7,020 nucleotides of DNA from Nitrospirota bacterium (GCA_016212685.1 JACREW010000090.1:1-7020); one strand, 5' to 3'. Shown: positions 1 to 6,125, counted from the stretch's first letter. Notes: generated from the letters alone by a model not told the origin. Translations and numbers: made by a program.

Positions 1-638
1 CTCGCCGCGACGGTGTCGGCATCCATCAACGCATCGTAAAACCTGTCGTATTCCTCTTTATTCATCGGGCAATTTACATAGTCGTCGCCGCCCTTTCCGT
101 AGCGCGAAGAAAGATACGCCTTCGAATAGTCTATGCTTTCGGCATCGATTATCGGCGCTATCGCATCGTAGAAATGAAGATGCCCCTCGCCTAAAATAGA
201 TTGCAGAGAATCGATCATGGCGGCAGATGTAAGAGGGCCTGTGGCTATAATGGCTGTTGTATCCGGCAACTCCGCGACTTCTCCTCTTATAACTTTTATA
301 TTCGGATGTTTTTTTATAGCCTCTGTTATGATGTCGGAAAAAATTGCCCTGTCTACGGCAAACGCTGAACCGGCTGAAACTTCCGACCGCTTAGCCGCAG
401 TCATTACCAAAGAGCCGGCAATCTCGAGTTCCCGTTTTAAAAGGCCGGGGCCTGTATTCATTTCTTTTGACCGTAATGAATTAGAACATACAAGCTCTGC
501 CAGCGAACCCGTCTTATGGGCATCTGTCGTCTTTTCGGGCCGCATTTCGAAAAGCAATACATTGACGCCGAGCCTTGCGGCCTGCCACGCGGCCTCGCAG
601 CCCGCCAAACCTCCGCCTATAATAATCAACTCTTTCAT
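1..638 (-). CDS. trmFO: TrmFO, methylenetetrahydrofolate-tRNA-(uracil-5-)-methyltransferase, N-terminal part (cut by left window edge)
   Basis: This enzyme makes 5-methyluridine at position 54 of tRNA, using 5,10-methylenetetrahydrofolate as carbon donor and FADH2 as reductant, in the cytoplasm. About 212 codons are visible of a family that is usually near 435-440 residues. The N-terminus starts MKELIIIGGGLAGCEAAWQ, an FAD-binding GxGxxG loop at residues 8-13. It is followed by FEMRP (30-34) and by LAELVCSNSLRS, whose Cys51 corresponds to a conserved family cysteine. Later parts (AGSAFAVDR, IATGPLTS, NCPMNKEEYDRF) also fit TrmFO and separate it from the related MnmG. The start given is the ATG. 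An in-frame GTG six codons upstream (base 656) lies 4 bases from a GGAGG and is a real alternative. The gene is divergent from ilvE with a gap of about 80 bases. I saw no frameshift in the visible part. Family identity is secure; the exact start is not. Confidence 0.95.
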   Translation of the reverse strand, partial: MKELIIIGGGLAGCEAAWQAARLGVNVLLFEMRPEKTTDAHKTGSLAELVCSNSLRSKEMNTGPGLLKRELEIAGSLVMTAAKRSEVSAGSAFAVDRAIFSDIITEAIKKHPNIKVIRGEVAELPDTTAIIATGPLTSAAMIDSLQSILGEGHLHFYDAIAPIIDAESIDYSKAYLSSRYGKGGDDYVNCPMNKEEYDRFYDALMDADTVAA

Positions 639-660
639 CGCTAACCGCTCTAACACCTTG

Positions 661-666
661 CCTCCT
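661..666 (-). promoter_or_regulatory. Shine-Dalgarno sequence of trmFO, favours the GTG start at 656
   Basis: On the minus strand the bases read AAAAGGAGGCAAGGTG. The GGAGG core ends 4 bases before an in-frame GTG (654-656), but 22 bases before the ATG (636-638). If this is the ribosome-binding site, the protein gains an MLERLA extension in front of MKELIIIGGG. A 4-base gap is short, so the choice between GTG and ATG stays open. Confidence 0.5.
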
Positions 667-679
667 TTTCATTTTTTCA

Positions 680-709
680 TTGACACGCTCTATATACTAT
701 TGCTATAAA
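680..709 (+). promoter_or_regulatory. sigma-70-type promoter of ilvE with extended -10; predicted transcript nearly leaderless
   Basis: A perfect -35 box TTGACA (680-685) is followed after 18 bases by TATAAA (704-709), preceded by TG at 701-702, so the -10 is of the extended TGn type. Reading the hexamer one base to the left (CTATAA, 703-708) gives a 17-base spacer. Counting the last -10 base as -7 puts +1 near base 716, only about 3 bases before the ilvE ATG at 719. No Shine-Dalgarno lies in front of that ATG, and an in-frame TAA at 713-715 rules out an upstream start. Confidence 0.75.
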
Positions 710-718
710 TAATAACTT

Positions 719-1636
719 ATGATCGCCAAAACAGAAAAGATATGGATGGACGGTAAATTTGTCAACTGGGATGATGCGAATATCCACGTCCTTACCCACA
801 CGTTACATTATGGGCTCGGAGTGTTCGAAGGCATCCGCTGTTACAGCACGCCGAAAGGCCCTGCCGTTTTCAGGCTTGACGAGCACATAAAAAGGCTGTT
901 CCAATCCGCTCACATATTCCTTATCGACATACCCTTTTCACAGGATGAGATCAAAAAGGCAATTGCCGATACGGTGAAAAAGAACAAGCTGAAGGAATGC
1001 TATATCAGACCGCTGGCGTATATCGGCTACGGCGTCATGGGCCTTTATCCGAAGGGCAATCCTATACGGATAGCCGTTGCCGCCTGGCCCTGGGGCGCAT
1101 ACCTCGGAGAAGAAGGGCTCGAAAAGGGCATCAGGGTAAAAGTTTCATCATATATAAGAAACCATGTGAATGCGAATATGACCCGCGGCAAGGTATGCGG
1201 TTATTATGTAAATTCGCAGATTGCAAAAAAAGAGGCTATTTCCGCAGGCTATGACGAAGCGTTGCTGCTTGACACCGAGGGATACGTCTCCGAAGGAAGC
1301 GGTGAAAACATTTTCATAGTAAGAAACGGCGTGCTGAAAACAACCCCTTTGACCTCTATTCTGGAAGGCATAACGAGGGACAGCATAATTACAATAGCAA
1401 AAAATGTAGGAATAGAGGTTATAGAAGAGCGGTTTACAAGGGATGAAGTATATATAGCAGACGAGGCGTTCTTCACAGGCACGGCCGCTGAGGTTACGCC
1501 TATACGGGAGTTGGACGGAAGGAAAATAGGAGAAGGCAAGGCAGGCAAGGTTACCAGAAAGCTCCAGTCCGTGTTCTTCGACATCGTCAAGGGCAAAAAC
1601 AAAAAATACGAAAAATGGCTTACCTACGTTAAATAA
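719..1636 (+). CDS. ilvE: Branched-chain amino acid aminotransferase
   Basis: PLP-dependent class IV aminotransferase that moves the amino group between glutamate and the 2-oxo acids of leucine, isoleucine and valine, the last step of their synthesis in the cytoplasm. At 305 residues it has the usual IlvE length. Seen in order: TEKIWMDGKFVNWDDA at the N-terminus, YGLGVFEGIRCY (31-42), the PLP lysine in RGKVCGYYVNSQIAK (Lys158 by alignment with E. coli IlvE), YVSEGSGENIF with the PLP-ring glutamate (Glu192), TSILEGITR (212-220), and FTGTAAEVTPIRELDG (252-267). These segments favour IlvE over D-amino acid transaminase or aminodeoxychorismate lyase. The ATG at 719 is forced as the earliest start by an in-frame stop just upstream. 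It has no ribosome-binding site, which fits the leaderless transcript predicted from its promoter. An internal ATG at codon 10 also lacks a good one. The gene is a single unit ended by a strong hairpin. Confidence 0.96.
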   Translation: MIAKTEKIWMDGKFVNWDDANIHVLTHTLHYGLGVFEGIRCYSTPKGPAVFRLDEHIKRLFQSAHIFLIDIPFSQDEIKKAIADTVKKNKLKECYIRPLAYIGYGVMGLYPKGNPIRIAVAAWPWGAYLGEEGLEKGIRVKVSSYIRNHVNANMTRGKVCGYYVNSQIAKKEAISAGYDEALLLDTEGYVSEGSGENIFIVRNGVLKTTPLTSILEGITRDSIITIAKNVGIEVIEERFTRDEVYIADEAFFTGTAAEVTPIRELDGRKIGEGKAGKVTRKLQSVFFDIVKGKNKKYEKWLTYVK

Positions 1637-1650
1637 AAAACTAATTGAAT

Positions 1651-1684
1651 AAAAAAAGGCGGCATGTGCATGCCGCCTTTTTTT
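1651..1684. terminator. Bidirectional rho-independent terminator between ilvE and the cytochrome gene
   Basis: This is a perfect inverted repeat. Seven A (1651-1657) lead into GGCGGCATG (1658-1666), a two-base centre TG, CATGCCGCC (1669-1677), and then seven T (1678-1684). The GC-rich stem is flanked by A7 on one side and T7 on the other, so it works as a terminator for ilvE on the plus strand and for the cytochrome gene on the minus strand. It lies 14 bases after the ilvE stop and 15 bases beyond the cytochrome stop. Confidence 0.95.
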
Positions 1685-1699
1685 ATTGCCGCGCGGATA

Positions 1700-2014
1700 T
1701 TATTTCTTATGGCATTTTGCACAATTTGCTGCGTCGCTTGACTTAAATGCCTTTGTGCCGTTATGACACTCGCCGCAGTTCTTGCCTGCATTCATGTCTG
1801 CCATTGTTATCTTGGCAACCTTCTTCATTTGGAAGATCTTTGTGTGGCAGTCATTGCATTTGAGTCCTTTGTCTGCATGGGTCTTGCCGTCAAAAATGAC
1901 CTTACCCAATGCTCCGCCCTTAAACTCCGCGGTCTTTCCCGGAGGAACCGCCATAGCGCTGCCGACAAAAACAACCGCTATCATGATAGCCAATATTGCT
2001 GTTAAAATCCTCAT
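1700..2014 (-). CDS. Small periplasmic triheme c-type cytochrome (c7-like)
   Basis: The protein has 104 residues. Its hydrophobic N-terminus (MRILTAILAIMIAVVFVGSAMA) reads as a Sec signal peptide cut near Ala22, leaving about 82 residues in the periplasm. Three CxxCH heme sites are present: CNDCH (53-57), CGECH (80-84) and CAKCH (98-102). The layout, with VIFDGKTH before the first site and CHNGTKAF after the second, resembles triheme c7-type proteins that carry electrons between membrane complexes and terminal reductases. The likely role is a low-potential electron shuttle; the partner cannot be named from this window. Oddly, the mature part has only four histidines (46, 57, 84, 102), whereas three bis-His hemes need six. 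Met63, Met71 and Met74 are other possible ligands. An AAAGGGGG tract ends 7 bases before the ATG and supports the start. The gene has its own sigma-54-type promoter and a strong terminator, so it looks monocistronic. Confidence 0.9.
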   Translation of the reverse strand: MRILTAILAIMIAVVFVGSAMAVPPGKTAEFKGGALGKVIFDGKTHADKGLKCNDCHTKIFQMKKVAKITMADMNAGKNCGECHNGTKAFKSSDAANCAKCHKK

Positions 2015-2052
2015 ATTTTCACCCCCTTTCTTTAATCTGAAGTTTATAAATT

Positions 2053-2068
2053 AGCAACTAACATGCCA
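2053..2068 (-). promoter_or_regulatory. sigma-54 (RpoN) promoter of the cytochrome gene
   Basis: On the minus strand the bases read TGGCATGTTAGTTGCT, against the consensus TGGCACG-N4-TTGCW. The GG and GC dinucleotides are exactly 10 bases apart, and the only mismatch is T for C at position 6. Counting from the -12 GC, transcription would start near base 2043, giving a leader of about 28 bases that includes the ribosome-binding site. An AACAnGC/GCnTGTT dyad (2060-2076) overlaps the -24 element. A TATAAA also lies nearby (2043-2048), but no matching -35 is seen, so sigma-54 is preferred. Confidence 0.7.
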
Positions 2069-2122
2069 TGCCTGTTACTAAATTTTCTGCAATAAAATCA
2101 GCGCATGGACTTTCCGTTGCTC

Positions 2123-2136
2123 TCCTCTTTTGAGGA
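2123..2136. promoter_or_regulatory. Dyad TCCTC-TTTT-GAGGA, possible activator site upstream of the sigma-54 promoter
   Basis: This is a perfect 5-bp inverted repeat around four T, about 80-95 bases upstream of the predicted cytochrome start. That is a usual distance for an enhancer-binding activator of a sigma-54 promoter. A TTTsAGGATT sequence overlaps its right half (2129-2138) and recurs 19 bases on (2148-2157). On the plus strand it could pass for a weak terminator, but no plus-strand gene ends here. The rest of the 2015-2207 gap is AT-rich and shows no ORF and no clear terminator for gatB. Confidence 0.3.
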
Positions 2137-2207
2137 TTATTTTTCCATTTCAGGATTTTTTAAACCGCGATAATATTACATCGAGCAGGCATAAATTTTC
2201 AAGCGCT

Positions 2208-3641
2208 TCAGCCTAATTTCTTCTTCAGCAGCTCGTTAACCATCTGCGGATTCGCCTTTCCTTTTGTCGCCTTCATTATTTGCCCTACGAAGAATCCGAG
2301 CAATTTTTCGTCTCCTGCCTTATACCGCTCAACCTCATTATTATTTTTAGCAAGCGCCTCATCCACCGCTCTTTCTATCGCACTCTCGTCACTTATCTGA
2401 ATAAGCCCTTTTTCTTTAACAATCGTATCTGCGTCTTTTCCGCTTTTAAACATCTCATCGAATACGGTCTTGGCTATCTTGCCGCTTATAGTACCGTTGT
2501 CAATGAGCTTAAGCATATCCACAAGCTGTATTGGTTTTAGAGGACACTCCTCAATCCCTTTATTTTCTTCATTGAGAAGCCTCATAAGATCGCCCATCAT
2601 CCAGTTGGAGACCGCCTTGGGCTGCCCCCCCGGCCCGACAGCTTCCTCAAACCACTTTGCAACAGCTTTTTCAGAGGTGAGGAATTCAGCATCATATTCG
2701 GGAATACCGTATTCCGAAACAAACCTTTCCCTCTTTGCATCAGGCAGTTCCGGCAATGATGCCTTTATATCATCGATCCATTTTTGCCCAACTGTTATCG
2801 GCACAAGGTCGGGCTCAGGAAAATAACGATAGTCGTGCGCCTCTTCCTTAGACCTCATCGAAAGGGTAACCCCTGCCGCCGAATCCCAAAGCCTCGTCTC
2901 CTGTATTACCTTTCCGCCTTCCTCAAGAATTTTTATCTGCCTCTTTATCTCATACTCTATAGCCTTCTCCACAAACCTGAACGAATTTATGTTTTTCAGC
3001 TCTGCCCTTACTCCGAATTCTTTTTGTCCGGCAGGCCTCACAGATACATTTGCATCGCATCTCAGAGAGCCCTGCTCCATGTTTCCGTCGCATACGCCGA
3101 GATATCTAAGAACAGTCCTCAGCTTTTTCATGTATTCTGCAGCCTCTTTAGGGCTTCGGATATCAGGCTCCGAGACTATTTCCATGAGCGGAACTCCCGC
3201 TCTGTTAAGATCAACAAAACTGTAAGGGCCGCCGCCTTCATGAATGTTTTTGCCGGCGTCCTCTTCCATATGGATTCGCGTGATGCCGATTCTCTTTACC
3301 TCTCCGTCAACCACGATCTCTATATGTCCGGCCTCGCATATTGGAAGTTCATACTGGCTTATCTGATAACCTTTCGGAAGGTCGGGATAAAAATAATTTT
3401 TCCTCGCAAACCTGCTGTACAGGGAGATCTTGCAGTTCATTGCAAGACCTGTCTTCATCGAAAACTCAAGCGCCTTTTTGTTGAGCGCCGGCAATACGCC
3501 TGGCATGCCTATGCAGACCTGACATGTCTGCGTATTCGGTTCAGACCCGAATTTCGTGGAACAGCCGCAGAATATCTTAGTGTCCGTAAGCATCTGCGCG
3601 TGGACCTCAAGGCCTATGACCGCTTCATACTTGCCGCTCAT
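2208..3641 (-). CDS. gatB: Asp-tRNA(Asn)/Glu-tRNA(Gln) amidotransferase subunit B
   Basis: GatB binds the mischarged tRNA. In its kinase-like active site it phosphorylates the side-chain carboxylate of Glu or Asp on the tRNA, and then transfers ammonia delivered from GatA. The product has 477 residues, full length for the family. Visible parts are YEAVIGLEVHAQ at the N-terminus, a zinc-type cysteine cluster CxC...CxxC (Cys25, 27, 40, 43), YPDLPKGYQISQYE (85-98), and RIHMEEDAGK (122-131), followed by the DLNRAGVPLMEIVSEPD block (144-160). The C-terminal part from about residue 330 is the helical GatB/YqeY tail domain that contacts tRNA (NWMMGDLMRLLNE, then GFFVGQIMKATKGKANP). The ATG overlaps the gatA stop as ATGA. 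GAGGAGG sits 8 bases upstream inside the end of gatA, so translation is coupled. A G7 run (bases 2625-2631) is within the frame, which stays open. Confidence 0.98.
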   Translation of the reverse strand: MSGKYEAVIGLEVHAQMLTDTKIFCGCSTKFGSEPNTQTCQVCIGMPGVLPALNKKALEFSMKTGLAMNCKISLYSRFARKNYFYPDLPKGYQISQYELPICEAGHIEIVVDGEVKRIGITRIHMEEDAGKNIHEGGGPYSFVDLNRAGVPLMEIVSEPDIRSPKEAAEYMKKLRTVLRYLGVCDGNMEQGSLRCDANVSVRPAGQKEFGVRAELKNINSFRFVEKAIEYEIKRQIKILEEGGKVIQETRLWDSAAGVTLSMRSKEEAHDYRYFPEPDLVPITVGQKWIDDIKASLPELPDAKRERFVSEYGIPEYDAEFLTSEKAVAKWFEEAVGPGGQPKAVSNWMMGDLMRLLNEENKGIEECPLKPIQLVDMLKLIDNGTISGKIAKTVFDEMFKSGKDADTIVKEKGLIQISDESAIERAVDEALAKNNNEVERYKAGDEKLLGFFVGQIMKATKGKANPQMVNELLKKKLG

Positions 3642-5095
3642 AGCGCAGGCCTCCTCTTATGCCAATCCGTGCTTTGCTCGTAAGCGTAAGCAGCCGTCAA
3701 TATCAAGCCTTCGTCAAAATGCCTGCCGATCATCTGAAGACCTATGGGCAGGTTGTTTTTTGTGAAACCGCATGGAATAGAGATTGCCGGCACACCGGCA
3801 AGGTTTACGGATATTGTGAATATGTCGGATAAATACATCTGAAGCGGGTCTGTTGACTTCTCACCGACTTTGAATGCCGGAGTGGGCGAGGTCGGCGTAA
3901 CTATAACATCCGCTTCTTTAAAGGCACTGTCGAAGTCCTGTTTTATCAATGTCCTTACCTGTTGTCCTTTTTTATAGTAAGCGTCGTAATACCCTGCTGA
4001 AAGAGCGTATGTGCAGAGCATTATCCTTCTTTTGACCTCTGCGCCGAACCCCTGAGACCGTGTGTTCATGTACATTTCTAACAAATCCTTGCCGCCCTGC
4101 GCCCTGAATCCATACTTAACGCCGTCATACCGCGCAAGATTCGAAGACGCCTCTGATGTGGCGAGTATGTAATATGCGGCAACTGCATAACCTGTGTGCG
4201 GAAGGGAAACCGCAACCGGAATTGCTCCCAATGATTCGAGCTTTTTTACTGCCGAGCGAACCGCGTCATCAACATCTTTGTCCATTCCTTCGATAAAATA
4301 TTCCTTTGGAATGCCTATCTTCAAACCCTTTATATCCTGACCGAGGAAATTTGCAAAATCCGGAACTTCCGCAGGCGCGGATGTCGAATCGAGAGGATCA
4401 TGCCCCGCTATGGCGTTCAACATTATTGCCGAGTCCATGACATTCTTTGTGATAGGGCCTATCTGGTCAAGCGAAGATGCGAAGGCTACAAGCCCGTATC
4501 GTGAAACCCTTCCGTATGTCGGCTTTAAACCCACAACGCCGCAAAGCGCCGCAGGCTGCCGTATCGAGCCTCCCGTATCCGAACCGAGCGCCGCTATGCA
4601 TTCATCTGCTGCTACCGCTGCTGCAGAGCCTCCGCTGCTGCCGCCCGGCACGCGCTCCAAATCCCAAGGATTGCGCGTTGTGTGGAAACCTGAATTTTCG
4701 GTCGAAGACCCCATCGCAAACTCATCCAGATTCGTCTTCCCTGTAAGAATGTATCCCTGTTCTTTAAGGCATGCAGTTACGGTGCTTTCATAAGGAGGTT
4801 TAAAATTGTAAAGTATCTTTGAGGCGCAGGTGGTCAATATGCCTTTTGTGCACATATTGTCCTTTACGGCAACGGGTATGCCGGTGAGAAGAGATTGCTT
4901 GTTCGAAAGGATTATCTGCTCCGCATCTTTTGCCGTTTCATAAGCGGCATCTTTCGTTATCGTGATATATGCCTTGACTTTATCTTCTACGGCGTCAATG
5001 CGGTTATAAACGTCATCGAGGACTTCCTGAGGCTTTGTTCCCCTGCTGTCCAGAAGCCTTCTTAATTCCGAAACCGTCAATTCATTGAGCTTCAA
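3638..5095 (-). CDS. gatA: Asp-tRNA(Asn)/Glu-tRNA(Gln) amidotransferase subunit A (glutaminase), TTG start
   Basis: GatA is the amidase-signature glutaminase of the GatCAB complex. It frees ammonia from glutamine or asparagine and passes it to GatB. The product has 485 residues, normal for the family. The Ser-cisSer-Lys triad is visible: Lys78 in IPVAVKDN, Ser153 in VPGGSSGGSAAAVA and Ser177 in GSDTGGSIRQPA. These are each one position before the S. aureus residues (79, 154, 178). The segment GVVGLKPTYGRVSRYGL (186-202) and the C-terminal IPCGF...LPIGLQMIG are also typical. The start is TTG, supported by GGAGG 6 bases upstream and by an in-frame TAG just beyond, with no in-frame ATG nearby. 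The gene is first in a two-gene unit with gatB. The usual third partner gatC, often placed just before gatA, is absent: the next gene upstream is divergent. Confidence 0.98.
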   Translation of the reverse strand: MKLNELTVSELRRLLDSRGTKPQEVLDDVYNRIDAVEDKVKAYITITKDAAYETAKDAEQIILSNKQSLLTGIPVAVKDNMCTKGILTTCASKILYNFKPPYESTVTACLKEQGYILTGKTNLDEFAMGSSTENSGFHTTRNPWDLERVPGGSSGGSAAAVAADECIAALGSDTGGSIRQPAALCGVVGLKPTYGRVSRYGLVAFASSLDQIGPITKNVMDSAIMLNAIAGHDPLDSTSAPAEVPDFANFLGQDIKGLKIGIPKEYFIEGMDKDVDDAVRSAVKKLESLGAIPVAVSLPHTGYAVAAYYILATSEASSNLARYDGVKYGFRAQGGKDLLEMYMNTRSQGFGAEVKRRIMLCTYALSAGYYDAYYKKGQQVRTLIKQDFDSAFKEADVIVTPTSPTPAFKVGEKSTDPLQMYLSDIFTISVNLAGVPAISIPCGFTKNNLPIGLQMIGRHFDEGLILTAAYAYEQSTDWHKRRPAL

Positions 5096-5101
5096 TGTAT
5101 T

Positions 5102-5106
5102 CCTCC
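5102..5106 (-). promoter_or_regulatory. Shine-Dalgarno sequence that fixes the TTG start of gatA
   Basis: On the minus strand GGAGG is followed by six bases (AATACA) and then TTG AAG CTC. An in-frame TAG lies five codons before GGA-containing codons, and the next ATG (in the CAATGAA just inside the gene) is out of frame. The TTG is therefore the only start that fits both the site and the family N-terminus. Confidence 0.8.
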
Positions 5107-5123
5107 AGATATACTAACTGGTA

Positions 5124-5132
5124 ATTCTATCA
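5124..5132 (-). promoter_or_regulatory. Extended -10 promoter of gatA-gatB
   Basis: On the minus strand the bases read TGATAGAAT, an extended -10 (TGn plus TAGAAT). The predicted +1 is the G near base 5118, giving a leader of about 23 bases that contains the GGAGG of gatA. No convincing -35 is seen at 17-18 bases; extended -10 promoters often lack one. It lies only 11 bases from the oppositely oriented -10 of the rluD-like gene. Confidence 0.5.
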
Positions 5133-5137
5133 CACTC

Positions 5138-5146
5138 TGATATAAT
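5138..5146 (+). promoter_or_regulatory. Consensus extended -10 promoter of the rluD-like gene
   Basis: The bases read TGATATAAT, a perfect TGn-TATAAT. The expected +1 is the A at 5153. The -35 region (CTGGTA at 17 bases) is poor. The upstream TTG at 5149 lies before this start point and so cannot be the translation start of this transcript, which supports the ATG at 5173. Confidence 0.65.
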
Positions 5147-5172
5147 ATTTGCAATTAACGACCTCTAAAACC

Positions 5173-6111
5173 ATGAAGAGTTTTATTATAAATGTCTTGC
5201 CCCCGGATGCCTCAAAGAGGCTCGATGTATTCGTATCAGAAAAAGCCGACATCACTCGCTCTCAGGTTCAAAAGCTGATAAAAGAAGGACATATCCTTGT
5301 AAATAACAGTGTGGAAAATCCGAATTATAAAGTCAGGGCAAACGATGCAATTACAATCCATAGACCTGAAGAAGAGAGCGGGATCCTTATACCGGAACAA
5401 ATTCCCGTCAAAATACTTTATATGGACGATCATCTCGTTGTCGTTGACAAACCGGCAGGCATGGTGGTTTATCCGGCGGCAGGGCATGACAAGGGAACGC
5501 TTCTCAACGCCCTCGCCTACCATTGCAAAAAATTAGCGTCCATCGGCGGGCCCCTGCGTCCCGGCGTAGTCCACAGGCTTGATAAAGACACTTCCGGCGT
5601 TATAGTTGTTGCCCTCGACGACAAGACATATTACGGCCTCACAGAGCAATTCAAAGGCAGGAATATAAACAGAAAATACATAGCGCTCGTTTACGGCGAT
5701 ATCAAAGAGGATTCAGGCAAAATCGCTATGGAGATAGGCCGCTCCGCATCGGACAGGAAAAAAATGTCAACACGAACAAAAAGGGGTAAAGAGGCGGTTA
5801 CCAAATGGAAGGTGATAAATAGGTTCGGCGCCGCCACTCTGATTGAAGCAAAGCTCGGCACCGGAAGAACGCATCAGATAAGGGTACATTTCGCAGCCGT
5901 CGGTCATCCGGTGCTCGGAGACAGCACATACGGCAAAAAGGTTGATATTGAGATTAAGACCGACGGAAACAAAAAAAAGATCGCCTTCCCCCGTCAAATG
6001 CTTCACGCAGAAATACTGGGCTTTAATCATCCTATAACAAATGAATATATCGAATTCTCAAGCCCCCTGCCGGAGGATATGGAGGAATGTATTAAAAAGC
6101 TGTCTACCTGA
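5173..6111 (+). CDS. rluD: RluA/RluD-family ribosomal large-subunit pseudouridine synthase
   Basis: This enzyme turns uridines of 23S rRNA into pseudouridine (RluD acts on helix 69 in E. coli). From the ATG the product has 312 residues, close to the family length. An N-terminal S4 RNA-binding domain spans about residues 16-65 (RLDVFVSE...TRSQVQKLIKEGHILVN). The catalytic domain has DKPAGMVVYPAAGHDKGTLLNAL (92-114), the signature HRLDKDTSG (134-142) with catalytic Asp137, GTGRTHQIRVH (229-239) and RQMLHA (274-279). The PAGMVVYPAAGHDKGT block is closer to RluD than to RluC, but the exact target is inferred. A longer reading from TTG at 5149 adds eight residues; I reject it because the promoter start lies downstream of it. 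No Shine-Dalgarno is seen before the ATG, whose leader would be about 20 bases. The gene is divergent from gatA and converges on hepT with a 14-base gap and no clear terminator. Confidence 0.93.
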   Translation: MKSFIINVLPPDASKRLDVFVSEKADITRSQVQKLIKEGHILVNNSVENPNYKVRANDAITIHRPEEESGILIPEQIPVKILYMDDHLVVVDKPAGMVVYPAAGHDKGTLLNALAYHCKKLASIGGPLRPGVVHRLDKDTSGVIVVALDDKTYYGLTEQFKGRNINRKYIALVYGDIKEDSGKIAMEIGRSASDRKKMSTRTKRGKEAVTKWKVINRFGAATLIEAKLGTGRTHQIRVHFAAVGHPVLGDSTYGKKVDIEIKTDGNKKKIAFPRQMLHAEILGFNHPITNEYIEFSSPLPEDMEECIKKLST

Positions 6112-6125
6112 AGCTGGTCAGTCTT

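Noticed and set aside
217..708. Plus-strand open frame of 163 codons opposite the start of trmFO
   Set aside because: It covers the coding strand complement of conserved TrmFO motifs and runs into the ilvE promoter; there is no family resemblance.
2043..2071. sigma-70 promoter for the cytochrome gene with TATAAA at 2043-2048
   Set aside because: No -35 box at 16-18 bases (GCATGG there) and no extended TG; the -24/-12 element explains the region better.
2069..2207. Possible riboswitch or structured leader upstream of the cytochrome gene (GGAAAGTCC and nearby pairs)
   Set aside because: The region lies upstream of the predicted sigma-54 start, so it would not be in the cytochrome mRNA. I could not fold it into a known riboswitch consensus such as the c-di-GMP classes.
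2196..2207. Terminator right after gatB (AAGCGCTT palindrome)
   Set aside because: The palindrome has no loop and no T run after it on the minus strand, so it cannot form a usual intrinsic terminator.
2625..2631. Seven-G run within gatB as a slippage or phase-variation site
   Set aside because: The frame is intact and the protein around it (GPGGQPKA) is plausible. Switching off an essential-type gene by slippage is unlikely, and a single short run is not evidence.
2784..3683. Long plus-strand open frame of 299 codons opposite gatB
   Set aside because: It lies antisense to an intact, strongly conserved gatB, has low-complexity family-less composition, and shows no ribosome-binding site or promoter. 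It is a shadow frame.
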